From: Dehalococcoidales bacterium
GTDB lineage: Bacteria > Chloroflexota > Dehalococcoidia > Dehalococcoidales > UBA5627
Direction: 5' to 3'
DNA length: 64,000 nucleotides
NCBI GenBank assembly: GCA_028707255.1
Contig: JAQTUQ010000001.1
Location: 44,414 to 108,413 of the forward strand
The first letter of the stretch is position 1, and every line of letters starts with the position of its first letter. The notes under the pieces were generated by a model that was not told where the DNA came from, made no database searches, and saw only the letters and a program-made list of their open reading frames with translations. The translations under genes and the position numbers were made by a program. Positions 55,323 to 64,000 of this stretch are shown in pieces.

Positions 55323-57155
55323 TTAAGATTTTTTATATATACAAAGATTATCTGCTTTTTCAACGCCGCAGGCGTTGCAGGGATGGTCGCGGCAATCCGG
55401 AGTTTCTTTTTCCTCTAGCGCCCTTTTATATTCGCGTTTGAGAAATTCCACGGAAACCCCGGTATCGATGTGTCCCCAGGGCAACGGTTCGTCCAGCGGG
55501 CGTTCCCTTTGGGTATAGAAACAAGGGTCTATTCCTTCCTCGCGGAAGGCATCCAGCCATATATCGAATTTGAACTGCTCTCCCCACCCATCGAAAATAG
55601 CCCCCATCTGCCAGGCGCGGTAGATGATCTTGCCGATTCTCCGGTCTCCTCGTGAAATAACGGCTTCCAGCAGGCTTCTGGGATAGTCCTGCCACGACGG
55701 AGTTACATTCTTTTTTTGAAGTCCGCATTTCAAGATGTTTTGCTTGCGTTTTATATTTTCTTCGCTGTCCATGGCTACCCACTGGAAGGGGGTATGCGGT
55801 TTGGGGATAAAGGTCGATAGTGTCAGGCGCAGGGAAGGTTTTTTCCCGGGCATGCTTCTGCCGACAGCACGGATTTTTTCCACCAGTTCGATGATGCCAT
55901 AAATATCCTCATCGCTTTCCGTAGGTAAGCCGAGCATGAAATAGAGTTTCAGACTTTTCCAGCCTTTTCCAAAAGCGGTGGATACGGTATCCAGCACTTC
56001 CTGCTCCGGTATGCACTTGTTGATAACGCGCTGCAATCTCTGACTGCCGGCTTCGGGGGCAAATGTCAGTCCCGATTTTCTGCTGGTGGGCAGCGAGTCT
56101 ATCAACTTAACCGAATCAACCATCATTCGAAGGCTGGGAAGCGATAGGGCAATATTCTTTTGTCCGTACTGCACAGCCATCTTTTCCACCAGTTTATCGA
56201 TTTCGTGATAATCGCTGGTGCTTAGCGAAACGAGAGAAATCTCATCATAACCGGTGTTATCTATAATCTCTCCGGCGGCTGAGATAACCTCTTCATGGGG
56301 ACGTTGACGTACCGGCCGGTATGTCATTCCGGCATGGCAAAAACGGCAACCGCGGCTGCAACCGCGGCTGATTTCAATCGCTGCCCGGTCATGTGTTGCC
56401 TCGATAAAGGGAACTACCGGACTGGTTACCGGCGGCGGAAGCTTGGATACGATTTGTCTTTTTATAACTTGCGGGGCTTCGGGGACGAGGGGGGTGATAC
56501 TTTTAAATATTCCATCGGCTTCGTATTCCACAGCATACAGGCTGGGAACGTAAATGCCGGGGATGGTCGCCAGTTTTCGCAAGCGGTCTTTTCTTGATAG
56601 CCTGTCTTTTTTGCTCTTAAATTCTCTTAAAGAGTCTACAAGCTCCGGAAGCAATTCCTCGGCGTCGCCGATGGCGAAGAAATCAATGAAATCCGCCATC
56701 GGTTCCGGATTAAGCGCGCAGCTGCCGCCGGCAATCACCAACGGGTGTTCGTCCGTCCTTTGGCAAGCCAATAGCGGAATCCCTGCCATGCTGAGCATAT
56801 TCAGAACGTTTGTATATGAGAGTTCATATCCGAGCGAAAAACCGACGATGTCGAATTCATTCAAAGAATGCCCGCTTTCAAGGCTTTGCAGCGGAATGCC
56901 CGCCTCTTTTATAGCGGCTGCCATATCTATCCACGGGGTAAAGACCCTTTCGGCAAGCACATCCGGCTGGCTGTTCAATATCTCATAAAGTATAGGTATC
57001 GCCATGTTGGACATGCCGATTTCGTAGATATCGGGATAGCTCAAGACAATTTTTATATCAGTCTTTTGCCAGTCTTTTACGATGCTGTTCCATTCACCGC
57101 CGGTATAACGGGCGGGTTTGGTGACGTTGATTAAGATACTGTCGGGGTAGGCCAA
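55323..57155 (-). CDS. B12-binding-domain radical SAM protein (TIGR03960 family)
   Basis: 610 residues. The N-terminal part (about 1-190) is a cobalamin-binding-like fold (IKIVLSYPDIYEIGMSNMAI). The radical SAM motif is SRGCSRGCRFCHAGMTYRP (CxxxCxxC, about 268-276). The C-terminus has CRDHPCNACG and a nearby Cys, a possible second metal site. Family knowledge: TIGR03960 proteins are conserved in anaerobes and usually fused or next to a DUF2344 domain, function unknown. No DUF2344 gene is in this window. Confidence 0.85.
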   Translation of the reverse strand: MAYPDSILINVTKPARYTGGEWNSIVKDWQKTDIKIVLSYPDIYEIGMSNMAIPILYEILNSQPDVLAERVFTPWIDMAAAIKEAGIPLQSLESGHSLNEFDIVGFSLGYELSYTNVLNMLSMAGIPLLACQRTDEHPLVIAGGSCALNPEPMADFIDFFAIGDAEELLPELVDSLREFKSKKDRLSRKDRLRKLATIPGIYVPSLYAVEYEADGIFKSITPLVPEAPQVIKRQIVSKLPPPVTSPVVPFIEATHDRAAIEISRGCSRGCRFCHAGMTYRPVRQRPHEEVISAAGEIIDNTGYDEISLVSLSTSDYHEIDKLVEKMAVQYGQKNIALSLPSLRMMVDSVKLIDSLPTSRKSGLTFAPEAGSQRLQRVINKCIPEQEVLDTVSTAFGKGWKSLKLYFMLGLPTESDEDIYGIIELVEKIRAVGRSMPGKKPSLRLTLSTFIPKPHTPFQWVAMDSEENIKRKQNILKCGLQKKNVTPSWQDYPRSLLEAVISRGDRRIGKIIYRAWQMGAIFDGWGEQFKFDIWLDAFREEGIDPCFYTQRERPLDEPLPWGHIDTGVSVEFLKREYKRALEEKETPDCRDHPCNACGVEKADNLCIYKKS

Positions 57156-57327
57156 ATCTTTCCTCCAGAACTATAATTATACGTTTTATGGATTATCTGT
57201 TGCAATTCTATTACATCACAAGCCTGATTTTACCTACATCTGGGGCAAGTCGATTTTTATCAATTATATTCCCCGCCTGTTTTTTTCTTTGACTAAGCAA
57301 AGTGTGCAGAGAGAGCGGAAAAAATGA

Positions 57328-57453
57328 TTGTCATTGCGAATACCGATTTATCGGGATGAAGCAATCTTTTACGAATAGCCCGTATGGCAGTATTAAAATA
57401 ATCGGTAGAGATTGCCGCGTCGTTCGTTAAACACTCACTCCTCGCAAAGACGT
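57328..57453. repeat. Family C repeat pair
   Basis: Left copy TTGTCATTGCGAATACCGAT to GATGAAGCAATCTTT; right copy from GGTAGAGATTGCCGCGTC to CTCCTCGCAAAGACG is inverted. This fills the 57156-57521 gap with no gene. Confidence 0.7.
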
Positions 57454-57521
57454 TTTAATCTGTCTTTGACCTTTATCATAAACACATTTACAATAGCATC
57501 ATAACCTTTGAGGAGAATGAG

Positions 57522-57995
57522 ATGGAAAATCTGTGGGCGCCCTGGCGTATGGAATATATCAAAAAGGTAGATAACCCTGGCTGTATCTTCTGCCAGAAAC
57601 CGGCTGAAGATAAGGATGTCGAAAATTATATTCTGCACCTCAAAAAGTTCAATTTCGTTATCCTGAACTGCTACCCTTATAATCCCGGACACCTGATGGT
57701 GGTGCCGTTTAGGCATCTATCGACTCCTGAAGAGCTGACATCCGAGGAGTTGCTGGAGCATTATGAGCTGGTGTGCAAATGCATCGCTGCGCTGAAGAAG
57801 GTTTCCAATCCCGACGGCTTCAATGTGGGGATGAATCTGGGAAGGGTGGCCGGAGCCGGCATCGATAAGCACATTCATACGCATATCGTACCTCGCTGGA
57901 ACGGCGACAATAATTTCATGCCGGTGCTGTCGGATATCAGGGTGGTAAACGAATCGCTTCCGGCAACCTATAAAAAGCTGGCGGAGTGTTTTTAG
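57522..57995 (+). CDS. HIT-family hydrolase/transferase
   Basis: 157 residues. The HIT motif reads IDKHIHTHIVPRW (HxHxH), and the N-terminus ENLWAPWRMEYIKK plus CIFCQKP is the Ap4A-phosphorylase-like form. It acts on nucleotidyl phosphates. The 3' end (VNESLPATYKKLAECF) has a diverged second copy at 62436-62501, discussed in the findings. It sits at the left limit of the probable acquired ami segment. Confidence 0.93.
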   Translation: MENLWAPWRMEYIKKVDNPGCIFCQKPAEDKDVENYILHLKKFNFVILNCYPYNPGHLMVVPFRHLSTPEELTSEELLEHYELVCKCIAALKKVSNPDGFNVGMNLGRVAGAGIDKHIHTHIVPRWNGDNNFMPVLSDIRVVNESLPATYKKLAECF

Positions 57996-58075
57996 TTATC
58001 CGTTGAATCAAATGGTGATAATAAATCAGCAGTGAAGAGAGTTTTTGTTAGACGCAAGGTCTATCGGGGTATATT

Positions 58076-58106
58076 AAAGGAGCCGGGTATCAAATCCGAC
58101 TCCTTT
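58076..58106. terminator. Bidirectional terminator between HIT and amiE
   Basis: AAAGGAGCCGG / CCGACTCCTTT stem (one base bulge) with a nine-base loop, flanked by A and T tracts; serves the convergent HIT and amiE genes. Confidence 0.7.
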
Positions 58107-58186
58107 CGATTCAAATAGTCTCATTACGGTCAAACAACCATAGCCTTGAAGTCAATTCCAGCAATATTCACACCAATTCCGCCAGG

Positions 58187-59218
58187 CTAATGTCCTTTTA
58201 TTGCCGGTTGGAATGGTACGGGACAACCGTTGACACTTGCCGTTTTTCTGGTAATTGCCTCGGATTGTGCTTGCGCTTTCTTGGGGTCGGTTACCCATGT
58301 CCTGTAGAATTCGTAAGGGCATGTCTCGTCGCCTACCACATTCTCTCCCGATGCGAGTTTGCCGGTATAACCTCGATGGAGCAGTTTGAAGAGGGAATTC
58401 TGCGCTTGCCAGTTTGCCCTGGCATCCCTGATAGCGCTGACAGATAGTTCGGCATACTGATTGCCCATCTCCTCCGTTCCGCACTCGCCTAAAACTCTGC
58501 CGTCGAATCCTACTATAACGGAGTGACCGAAATAAGAATAGACCCCGTCGAATCCGGTGCAATTTGCCACTGCCACATATGATGTGTTAGCCCATGCCAT
58601 AGCAGTTGCCATGTTCCTCTGCTGCTCTTTTGACGGGTACATATAACCCTGACAGCGGACTATTAATTCGGCGCCCCTCATGGCGCAATCACGCCATATT
58701 TCGGGATAGTTGCCATCGTCGCAGATTATCAAGCTGATTTTTAAACCCTTAGGCCCATCGGATACGTAGGTTCTATTGCCCGGATACCAGCCTTCAATAG
58801 GACACCATGGCATAATTTTTCGGTATTTTTGCACGATTTCTCCCTTATTATTGATTAAAATCAGTGTATTGTAAGGCACTTTTTTCGGGTGTTCCTCGTG
58901 CAATTCACCGGTTATGGAAGTTACCATCCAGATATTGTTTTTTCTGCAACATTCAGAAAAGATATCCGTTTCTTCCCCGGGAACAGTAGTCGAAAGCTCC
59001 ATACACTCTTTAGGGTCATAGAGGATGCCCTCCGTACTGTATTCGGGGAATATAATAAGGTCCATTCCGGGCAAACCGATCTTTAATCCTTCAGCATAAG
59101 CGGCAATTTTATGGCAATTGTCGATTATTTCTTTCTTTGAATGAAGGCGGGGTATTTTATAATTAACGACTGCGACACCCGCAGTATCGGCACTTGAAGA
59201 AATATCACCATGTCTCAT
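58187..59218 (-). CDS. amiE: Aliphatic amidase
   Basis: 343 residues; starts [20 protein letters not shown], nearly the same as the Pseudomonas aeruginosa amidase start. The nitrilase catalytic triad is in place: Glu59 (IIFPEYS), Lys134 (KYRKIMPW) and Cys166 (ICDDGNYPE). It hydrolyses short aliphatic amides such as acetamide or propionamide to acid and ammonia. GGAGG is seven bases before the ATG. It is downstream of amiS, and no amiR/amiC regulator is seen. Confidence 0.95.
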   Translation of the reverse strand: MRHGDISSSADTAGVAVVNYKIPRLHSKKEIIDNCHKIAAYAEGLKIGLPGMDLIIFPEYSTEGILYDPKECMELSTTVPGEETDIFSECCRKNNIWMVTSITGELHEEHPKKVPYNTLILINNKGEIVQKYRKIMPWCPIEGWYPGNRTYVSDGPKGLKISLIICDDGNYPEIWRDCAMRGAELIVRCQGYMYPSKEQQRNMATAMAWANTSYVAVANCTGFDGVYSYFGHSVIVGFDGRVLGECGTEEMGNQYAELSVSAIRDARANWQAQNSLFKLLHRGYTGKLASGENVVGDETCPYEFYRTWVTDPKKAQAQSEAITRKTASVNGCPVPFQPAIKGH

Positions 59219-59323
59219 TTGTAATCCTCCATAATAATTTTATTATTTTTTGTTACAGCTTGTTCAGACATTCGGTATTCCATTGTTTTATAAGCCCACC
59301 TCCTTGTATCTAAAATTATAGAA

Positions 59324-59818
59324 TTACCACCAGGGCCATGTTTCTGTAAGAGTGAAGTATGCACCGACGAAAGTGACAATTGCGTTTATCATTGTCCAAT
59401 ATGCTGTCGCTTTACCGATGTTTTTGCCGAGTCCGAGTAGCAGGAAGAACATAAACCATAATGTTGCCCACATGAACCACAGCAAGGCAAGGCCCGGAGT
59501 AGCAAGGCTTTGAAATCCGGCCGGAATAGCAATAAGAGCAACGGGTAAACAGTACCAACCCAAGCCTTTTCCATCCAGATTCCAGATTTGAGTTGCTGCT
59601 ACATATAAGTAGGTAAATGCAAACAACAGGGTCAATGCAGCTCCATAGAAATCAGCTGTTTCTTTTCCGGTAGCGATTATTACAAAGACACCTGCGATTT
59701 GTATTACCGCAACGAAGATGTTCATGGGGATAACAGCTTTGTTGGACATTTTCCCCATCATCCATAACGCGTTAATGAACAGGACAAAACCTACATACCA
59801 TAGTCCAAGACCTAACAA
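59324..59818 (-). CDS. amiS: AmiS/UreI family amide/urea channel
   Basis: 164 residues with six hydrophobic segments, typical of AmiS/UreI. It begins at a TTG (LLGLGLWYVGFVLFIN) preceded by AAAGGGGGG. The conserved ALTLLFAFTYLYVAA and WYCLPVALIAI segments are present. The family forms inner-membrane channels for urea or short amides; here it would feed AmiE, encoded 105 bases downstream on the same strand. Confidence 0.92.
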   Translation of the reverse strand: MLGLGLWYVGFVLFINALWMMGKMSNKAVIPMNIFVAVIQIAGVFVIIATGKETADFYGAALTLLFAFTYLYVAATQIWNLDGKGLGWYCLPVALIAIPAGFQSLATPGLALLWFMWATLWFMFFLLLGLGKNIGKATAYWTMINAIVTFVGAYFTLTETWPWW

Positions 59819-59847
59819 TTATTTGCCCCCCTTTAAGAATGTTTCGG

Positions 59848-59901
59848 TTACGTTTCAAGAATGCGGAGTTGGTTGCTAGCTAATTGAAATAATTTTGCCA
59901 T
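59848..59901 (-). CDS. 17-residue leader ORF before amiS
   Basis: MAKLFQLASNQLRILET with AAAGGAGGTGATGTGT immediately upstream, one of the best ribosome-binding sites in the window. It ends 29 bases before the amiS TTG. It could be a leader peptide that couples translation to amiS, or a truncated fossil. Function is inferred from position only. Confidence 0.5.
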   Translation of the reverse strand: MAKLFQLASNQLRILET

Positions 59902-60084
59902 ACACATCACCTCCTTTAAATATTTCATTGCTAGAGAGCTTAGGTACGACAGTAATACGAGGTAGTAATGGTAAGACCAGGATAGGAAAAAGAAAACTCT
60001 GCAACAGGATTTACTAAACGCTTAGCAGAATCAGCTCTGCTCCCTAGGAATATGCCAGTGCTCTGTGGTATATGGCGGGGATAC

Positions 60085-60132
60085 TTAGATCGTTTTTAAA
60101 TGGTTCAGTTGAACCGTGATTTCCCTGTACAT
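60085..60132 (-). CDS. 15-residue second mini-ORF in the ami leader
   Basis: MYREITVQLNHLKTI, preceded by AGAAGGAGGAAGGCA. It lies about 180 bases upstream of the 17-residue leader ORF, and the dyad GGTTCA-GT-TGAACC (60102-60115) is inside it. Possible regulatory uORF; could be a chance ORF. Confidence 0.4.
   Translation of the reverse strand: MYREITVQLNHLKTI
60102..60115. promoter_or_regulatory. Dyad symmetry element in the ami leader
   Basis: GGTTCA / TGAACC arms with a two-base spacer, perfect over six bases per side. An operator for an unknown regulator is plausible. A second hairpin, AGCAGA-GCTGAT-TCTGCT in minus-strand sense, lies near 60023-60040. Confidence 0.4.
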
Positions 60133-60339
60133 TGCCTTCCTCCTTCTAATACAGAGTTATCTAAGTACTTACAGTATAGATAGAGAATATGGCCGGGACT
60201 TCAAAAAGAGCTATCCCTCTTGTACTAATTTATATGTATTATATTACACACGCAATTATACATATACTGTTGTTACATTACAATACCTAAAATTAAAGTT
60301 TTATAAAATTTTTTAATTATTCTTTGATAAGCATAAACA

Positions 60340-60601
60340 TTAATAAATTGTACGAATTTCGGGTAATACCTCAGACCTTACTTCTTTATACAGCCTCAAA
60401 CTCTCCTCAAACTTCACGCTTTTTGTATACCTTAATATCATATCCAAGCTCCCCCATCCTTCTAACCTCATGATATTCTCAATATCCAATCCCGCCCTAT
60501 GTAAAATCGACGCAAACGTCCTTCCAGGGGATTAAGCCTGCTTTACGCAGACTGGATATATGGAAATCCTTATTTAACGTGTTCTCCTTGACAACAATAT
60601 C
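60340..60601 (-). pseudogene. Tyrosine recombinase (integrase) relic
   Basis: On the minus strand 60531-60340 is an open frame reading GRTFASILHRAGLDIENIMR then LEGWGSLDMILRYTKSV, the C-terminal catalytic part of a phage-type integrase, with the catalytic Tyr in LRYTKS. The matching upstream part, KDFHISSLRKAGLIPWK, lies in a different frame (60601-60524), so the gene is broken by a frameshift or small deletion. There is no N-terminal core-binding domain. Confidence 0.75.
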
Positions 60602-60701
60602 TTAACCTTAACAGCAATGGGCGGGACAACTGCATATCATCTATATACACTGAATAATGCGGAACCAGAAAATATCGTAATATTTATCGCTCTACTCCAT
60701 G

Positions 60702-62195
60702 TTATGCAGTATTAACCCATATTGTCTTAGTTTGCATGTACTGATCCATTGCTTCAGTTCCATTGTCGCGTGCCAGTGAGCCTGAACGCCGGTACCCTCC
60801 GAAAGGTGTCTTTATATCGCCTTCTGAAAAACCGTTCACCGAAACCGTACCACAAGGTAATTGACGTGCCAAGTATATCGCGCGATCAATATCACGAGTA
60901 AAAACTGTTGCATGAAGACCATAGTCTGTATCACATGCAATCCTGAGAGCTTCATCCAATCCATTGACCGGCAGCACTCCAAGTACAGGCCCAAATATCT
61001 CCTCCCGTGCAATTGTCATATCTTGGGTCAAGCCTGTAAATACAGTGGGTTCGATAAAACAACCTGGCTTTCTAATATTTCCCCCGGTGATTAACCGTGC
61101 GCCTTCGGCTTTTCCTTTTTCTATATAACCCATCACACGAGCTTGATGTTCTGCAGTAACCATTGGGCCAATATCTGTCTCTGGATCTAATGGATCCCCC
61201 AGTCGAAAGGATTGAGCGCGGATTGTAACCCGTTCAATAAATTCATCTACCAGCTTAACATCTATCAGCTGGCGCATATTTGCTGAACAATTTTGCCCAC
61301 CGTTCCAGAAGGCTGAATTAGCAGCATTCTCAATAAGGGCATCGTTAAGTTCGGCATCGTCAAGCACAATAAAGGGGCTCTTTCCACCCATTTCCAAACC
61401 TATTACTTTGAGGTTGCTTTCTCCTGCATAACGCAGAAAATAACCTCCAACCTCGGTTGAGCCTGTAAATGAAACGGCATCAATATCCATATGTCGTCCA
61501 ACCGCCTGGCCGGTAGTTTCACCCATACCGGGAACAACGTTTAAAACACCATCCGGCAGCCCTGCTTCCTGTGCCAGTTCAGCTAACCGCAAGGTTGTAA
61601 GCGGAGTCTGTTCAGCCGGTTTGACCAGTACCGAACATCCGGCTGCCAGCGCAGGGGCAAGTTTCCACGCAGCCATCAGTAGCGGAAAATTCCATGGAAG
61701 AACAAGTCCTACAACGCCAATCGGTTCTTTGACAATAAGTGCAAGTGCATCTTCGCCCGTTGGCGATACTTTGTCAAATCTCTTGTCGATAAGCTCTGCA
61801 TACCATTGGAAGAAATTGGGTACCTCGGTACCAATCTCATGCAAACAGTCCGTAATAGTTTTTCCACTATCAATGCTTTCCAGCACAGCTAGTTCACAAG
61901 CGTTAGTACGAATCAGGTTAGCTAACCGCAGCAACACTTCCTTACGTGCTTCAGGTGCTATTCTCGACCAGTCACCCGCTCTAAAAACACGCCTGGCTGC
62001 TTTAACAGCACGGTCAACATCAGTGCTACCGCAATGTGCCACACTGGTAATCAGTTTTTCTGTCGCTGGATTTATCGTATTGAAAGTAGCCCCATCTGCA
62101 GCCTCATAATATTTACCGTCAATAAATGCCAGATTCCGGATTGTAATCTTGTTGGCTATGTCGTATGCTTCGGCTCTGGTAATCGAAACTGTCAT
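60702..62195 (-). CDS. NAD(P)-dependent aldehyde dehydrogenase
   Basis: 497 residues, the usual ALDH length. VLPWNFPLLMAAWKLAPALA starts the cofactor fold, SFTGSTEVGGYF binds NAD, LEMGGKSPF holds the general-base Glu, and GQNCSANMR the catalytic Cys. It oxidises aldehydes to acids with NAD(P). Substrate unknown; similarity of layout is to betaine-aldehyde and gamma-aminobutyraldehyde dehydrogenases. It could process aldehydes linked to the neighbouring amide pathway, but no direct link is seen. The 62196-62435 gap upstream holds a promoter-sized AT-rich region only. Confidence 0.92.
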   Translation of the reverse strand: MTVSITRAEAYDIANKITIRNLAFIDGKYYEAADGATFNTINPATEKLITSVAHCGSTDVDRAVKAARRVFRAGDWSRIAPEARKEVLLRLANLIRTNACELAVLESIDSGKTITDCLHEIGTEVPNFFQWYAELIDKRFDKVSPTGEDALALIVKEPIGVVGLVLPWNFPLLMAAWKLAPALAAGCSVLVKPAEQTPLTTLRLAELAQEAGLPDGVLNVVPGMGETTGQAVGRHMDIDAVSFTGSTEVGGYFLRYAGESNLKVIGLEMGGKSPFIVLDDAELNDALIENAANSAFWNGGQNCSANMRQLIDVKLVDEFIERVTIRAQSFRLGDPLDPETDIGPMVTAEHQARVMGYIEKGKAEGARLITGGNIRKPGCFIEPTVFTGLTQDMTIAREEIFGPVLGVLPVNGLDEALRIACDTDYGLHATVFTRDIDRAIYLARQLPCGTVSVNGFSEGDIKTPFGGYRRSGSLARDNGTEAMDQYMQTKTIWVNTA

Positions 62196-62435
62196 CTTAA
62201 CCTCCTTTAACCCGGATTTCCCATATCAACTCTAAGTGAGCCGACCTCAAGCATTTTTGTCCTTAAAACCAATGATATAGCCCTCCTATCTGATTGTCAA
62301 CCTGATTAATTATCTGTTGGTCTCTCTTTTATTTTCAACTAAAAACCTACAAAAGTGTTACTGTATCGTTAATCAGTCTTGGTTGCTTGTGCTCGCCTTG
62401 AGTCCGGATGTATCGGGGAAAAGTTGACGATATTT

Positions 62436-62501
62436 TCGGAAATCAACTTGGTCAACGAAGCCCTGGCAGTAACGTATAAAAAGCTGGGGGATTGTTTTTA
62501 G
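62436..62501 (+). pseudogene. Diverged duplicate of the HIT gene 3' end
   Basis: The plus strand reads SEINLVNEALAVTYKKLGDCF then stop, matching the last residues of the HIT protein at 57930-57995 (VNESLPATYKKLAECF). The bases TATAAAAAGCTGG and TGTTTTTAGT are identical, with about 70% identity over 65 bases. There is no upstream HIT sequence. It may be an attachment-site relic or a degraded gene copy. Confidence 0.7.
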
Positions 62502-62556
62502 TAATTACTTGCTGGAATTTTGTAGGACATTTTTATTGTATCGCTAGTGGTCTGTG

Positions 62557-63057
62557 CTATCTTTTATATTTTAGCCCTTGATACTGTCCACTTGGAGGTC
62601 TTGTGTTTTCTATTGACTTTAACAACTCATTTCTATCATTACCTGTCCATTCCCATAATTGTAGTAACTCTTCTTGTTGTTGTTTTCCCAATCTCTCCCA
62701 ACCTTGCGTACTAGGTCTCATAATTTCAATATCTCTACTCAATGGTTCACCACGAGTGTAACTGCGGTCATGTACAAATGGCAAGAGATAATCAGGTAAA
62801 AGAGGATATTTATTGTGTCCCAGTTTGTATTTTTCTATCCAGTTTTTAGATAATTCTCCTCTCCATTTCCTATAAGCCCATGTCATAGTTAATAACCATA
62901 AAAAAATAAAGAAGAGCAAGATGCCATATAGCAAGTGATACACACCTAGAACTACAGTAGAAGCTAATATACCTAGTAAAGCTGAGGTATTACGTAAAGT
63001 ATTTTTGAAAATGCCTTCATCAATTAAAACCAGTCTAATAAATTTGAAAAAATTCAT
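62557..63057 (-). CDS. Membrane protein of unknown function
   Basis: 166 residues. Two hydrophobic segments (SALLGILASTVVLGVYHLLY and ILLFFIFLWLLTMTWAY) at residues about 24-63 are followed by a soluble C-terminal part of about 100 residues, Lys/Arg/Glu rich. The gene is AT rich compared with hisS. No family is recognised. It lies 20 bases downstream of the hisS stop on the same strand. Confidence 0.6.
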   Translation of the reverse strand: MNFFKFIRLVLIDEGIFKNTLRNTSALLGILASTVVLGVYHLLYGILLFFIFLWLLTMTWAYRKWRGELSKNWIEKYKLGHNKYPLLPDYLLPFVHDRSYTRGEPLSRDIEIMRPSTQGWERLGKQQQEELLQLWEWTGNDRNELLKSIENTRPPSGQYQGLKYKR

Positions 63058-63077
63058 TTAAATAGCTTCCCTTGCTC

Positions 63078-64000
63078 TTAACAGTTTTGCAGTCTACTTA
63101 TCAAGCAGTCCAGCGGTAGAGTCTCCTGCCCGGTACCCGTCATATCTTTCAGGACAGCCGTCTGCGATGCAACCTCTTCGTCTCCGATTATGACGGCGAA
63201 TTGCATATTGAGGTTATTTGCCTGTCTCAGCTGTGCTTTGAGGCTTTTGTTTCCGGTCGACTGGATGACGCCGATGCCAGCCTGCCTCAGATCCGATGAC
63301 AGTTTAACGGCAGCCTCTCTGGCATTATCTCCCAAGCTGGCTACAAAGACAGAGGGTTTATTTACCGGCGGGACGGCGATACTTTCTCTTTTTAAATTGA
63401 GGATAATTCTCTCTATACCGGTGGCAAAACCGACAGCCGGAGTGGGTTTACCTTCCAGTTCGGAAATCAGGTCGTCATAACGTCCGCCGCCGCCGATGGT
63501 GCTCTGCCCGCCTTCCAGTTCCGGCTGGATTTCAAAGACTGTCCTCGTATAATAGTCCAGCCCTCTGACCAGCTTGTGGTTGACCATATAGGGCAGTCCC
63601 AGTTTCTCAAGGTAAATTTTTAATAAATTGAAATGCTGCGCACAGTCATCGCATAGATAATCTATGCTCTTCGGGGCATTGTCCACGAACTGCTGGCAGT
63701 TCGGTTGTTTGCAGTCCAGCAGCCTTAAAGTGTTCCGTTCCCTCCTGGCCTGGCAGTCCCGGCACAGGTCGGCGCTGCATTTGTCATAATAACTGCGTAA
63801 ATTATACAGGTAATTCGGGCGGCATTCCTCGCAGCCGATGCTGTTAATCAGTAAAGACAGTTTTTTCAAGCCCAGAGATTCGTAGAAACGCCATCCCATT
63901 TCGATTACTTCGGCGTCTATTACGGGGTCGCTGTCGCCGATGGCTTCATAGCCGAACTGGTGATGCTCGCGTAACCTGCCTGCCTGCGGTCTTTCATATC
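63078..64000 (-). CDS. hisS: Histidyl-tRNA synthetase, N-terminus beyond window
   Basis: The ORF continues past the track's start at 63899 to the window end: the minus strand reads YERPQAGRLREHHQFGYEAI then GDSDPVIDAEVIEMGWRFYE, the HisS motif 2 region. The visible part shows RGLDYYTRTVFEI, GGGRYDDLISEL and AVGFATGIERI (motif 3) and a C-terminal anticodon-binding domain. About 307 codons are visible. It charges tRNA-His. Confidence 0.96.
   Translation of the reverse strand, partial: YERPQAGRLREHHQFGYEAIGDSDPVIDAEVIEMGWRFYESLGLKKLSLLINSIGCEECRPNYLYNLRSYYDKCSADLCRDCQARRERNTLRLLDCKQPNCQQFVDNAPKSIDYLCDDCAQHFNLLKIYLEKLGLPYMVNHKLVRGLDYYTRTVFEIQPELEGGQSTIGGGGRYDDLISELEGKPTPAVGFATGIERIILNLKRESIAVPPVNKPSVFVASLGDNAREAAVKLSSDLRQAGIGVIQSTGNKSLKAQLRQANNLNMQFAVIIGDEEVASQTAVLKDMTGTGQETLPLDCLISRLQNC

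Noticed and set aside
59950-60060. Guanidine (ykkC) riboswitch upstream of amiS, suggested by CCTAGGGAG
   Set aside because: The other conserved ykkC segments are absent; only a short chance similarity remains.

Overview
The window looks like chromosomal core sequence of an anaerobic bacterium of the Chloroflexota, probably class Dehalococcoidia. This is an inference from gene content: a Re-type citrate synthase candidate, an archaeal-type phosphoglycerate mutase/proposed homoserine kinase beside aspartokinase, several TatA-like proteins, an RNase Y-YmdB cluster, and a dnaA region with gyrB and gyrA nearby. There is no rRNA, CRISPR array, reductive dehalogenase or intact transposase. Intergenic spaces carry several families of short palindromic repeats.

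Left part (1-37 kb), mostly minus strand. The left edge holds a very large partial gene that the ORF track misses because it runs off the window; it encodes a protein with a twin-arginine signal. Then come an NSS-type Na+ symporter with its tiny MetS partner, a Na+/Ca2+ exchanger-like antiporter, a cysE-NIL-domain pair, cutA, nadA, an AIR-synthase-like protein, a tatA-tatA-tatB-tatC cluster, a VTT-domain protein convergent with an MFS transporter, argC, Re-citrate synthase, a DNA glycosylase-GNAT-sirtuin run, an AT-rich NERD protein, plsY, PHP-ymdB-rny, recX-recA, nhaA, a His-rich mini-protein with Nfu, lysC-hypothetical-apgM, tRNA-Pro, an alpha/beta hydrolase, mazG and fmt.

Origin region (37-46 kb). 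dnaA is followed by about 570 bp containing four same-orientation TTATCGAA repeats and a very AT-rich tract, a plausible oriC. DnaA has a divergent DNA-recognition motif (GGRTPSTVSHS instead of the usual GGRDHTTVLHA), so the repeats may be a lineage-specific DnaA box. Genes left of dnaA are mostly minus; those immediately right are plus (AraC-GyrI regulator, obg, nadD), followed by gyrB on minus and a pair of Ala-rich coiled-coil proteins.

Right part (46-64 kb). tRNA-Glu, folP-folK-queD (pterin chemistry), mntP, a TPR protein with gyrA, an ECF sigma/membrane-protein pair with two copies of a putative autoregulated promoter, a small ferredoxin and a B12-binding radical SAM protein. From 58 to 62.5 kb there is a probable acquired segment: amiS-amiE (aliphatic amidase and amide channel) with two mini-ORFs in its leader, a tyrosine-recombinase relic, and an aldehyde dehydrogenase. 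It starts next to the 3' end of a HIT-family gene and ends at a diverged second copy of that 3' end. A two-TM orphan and a partial hisS close the window.
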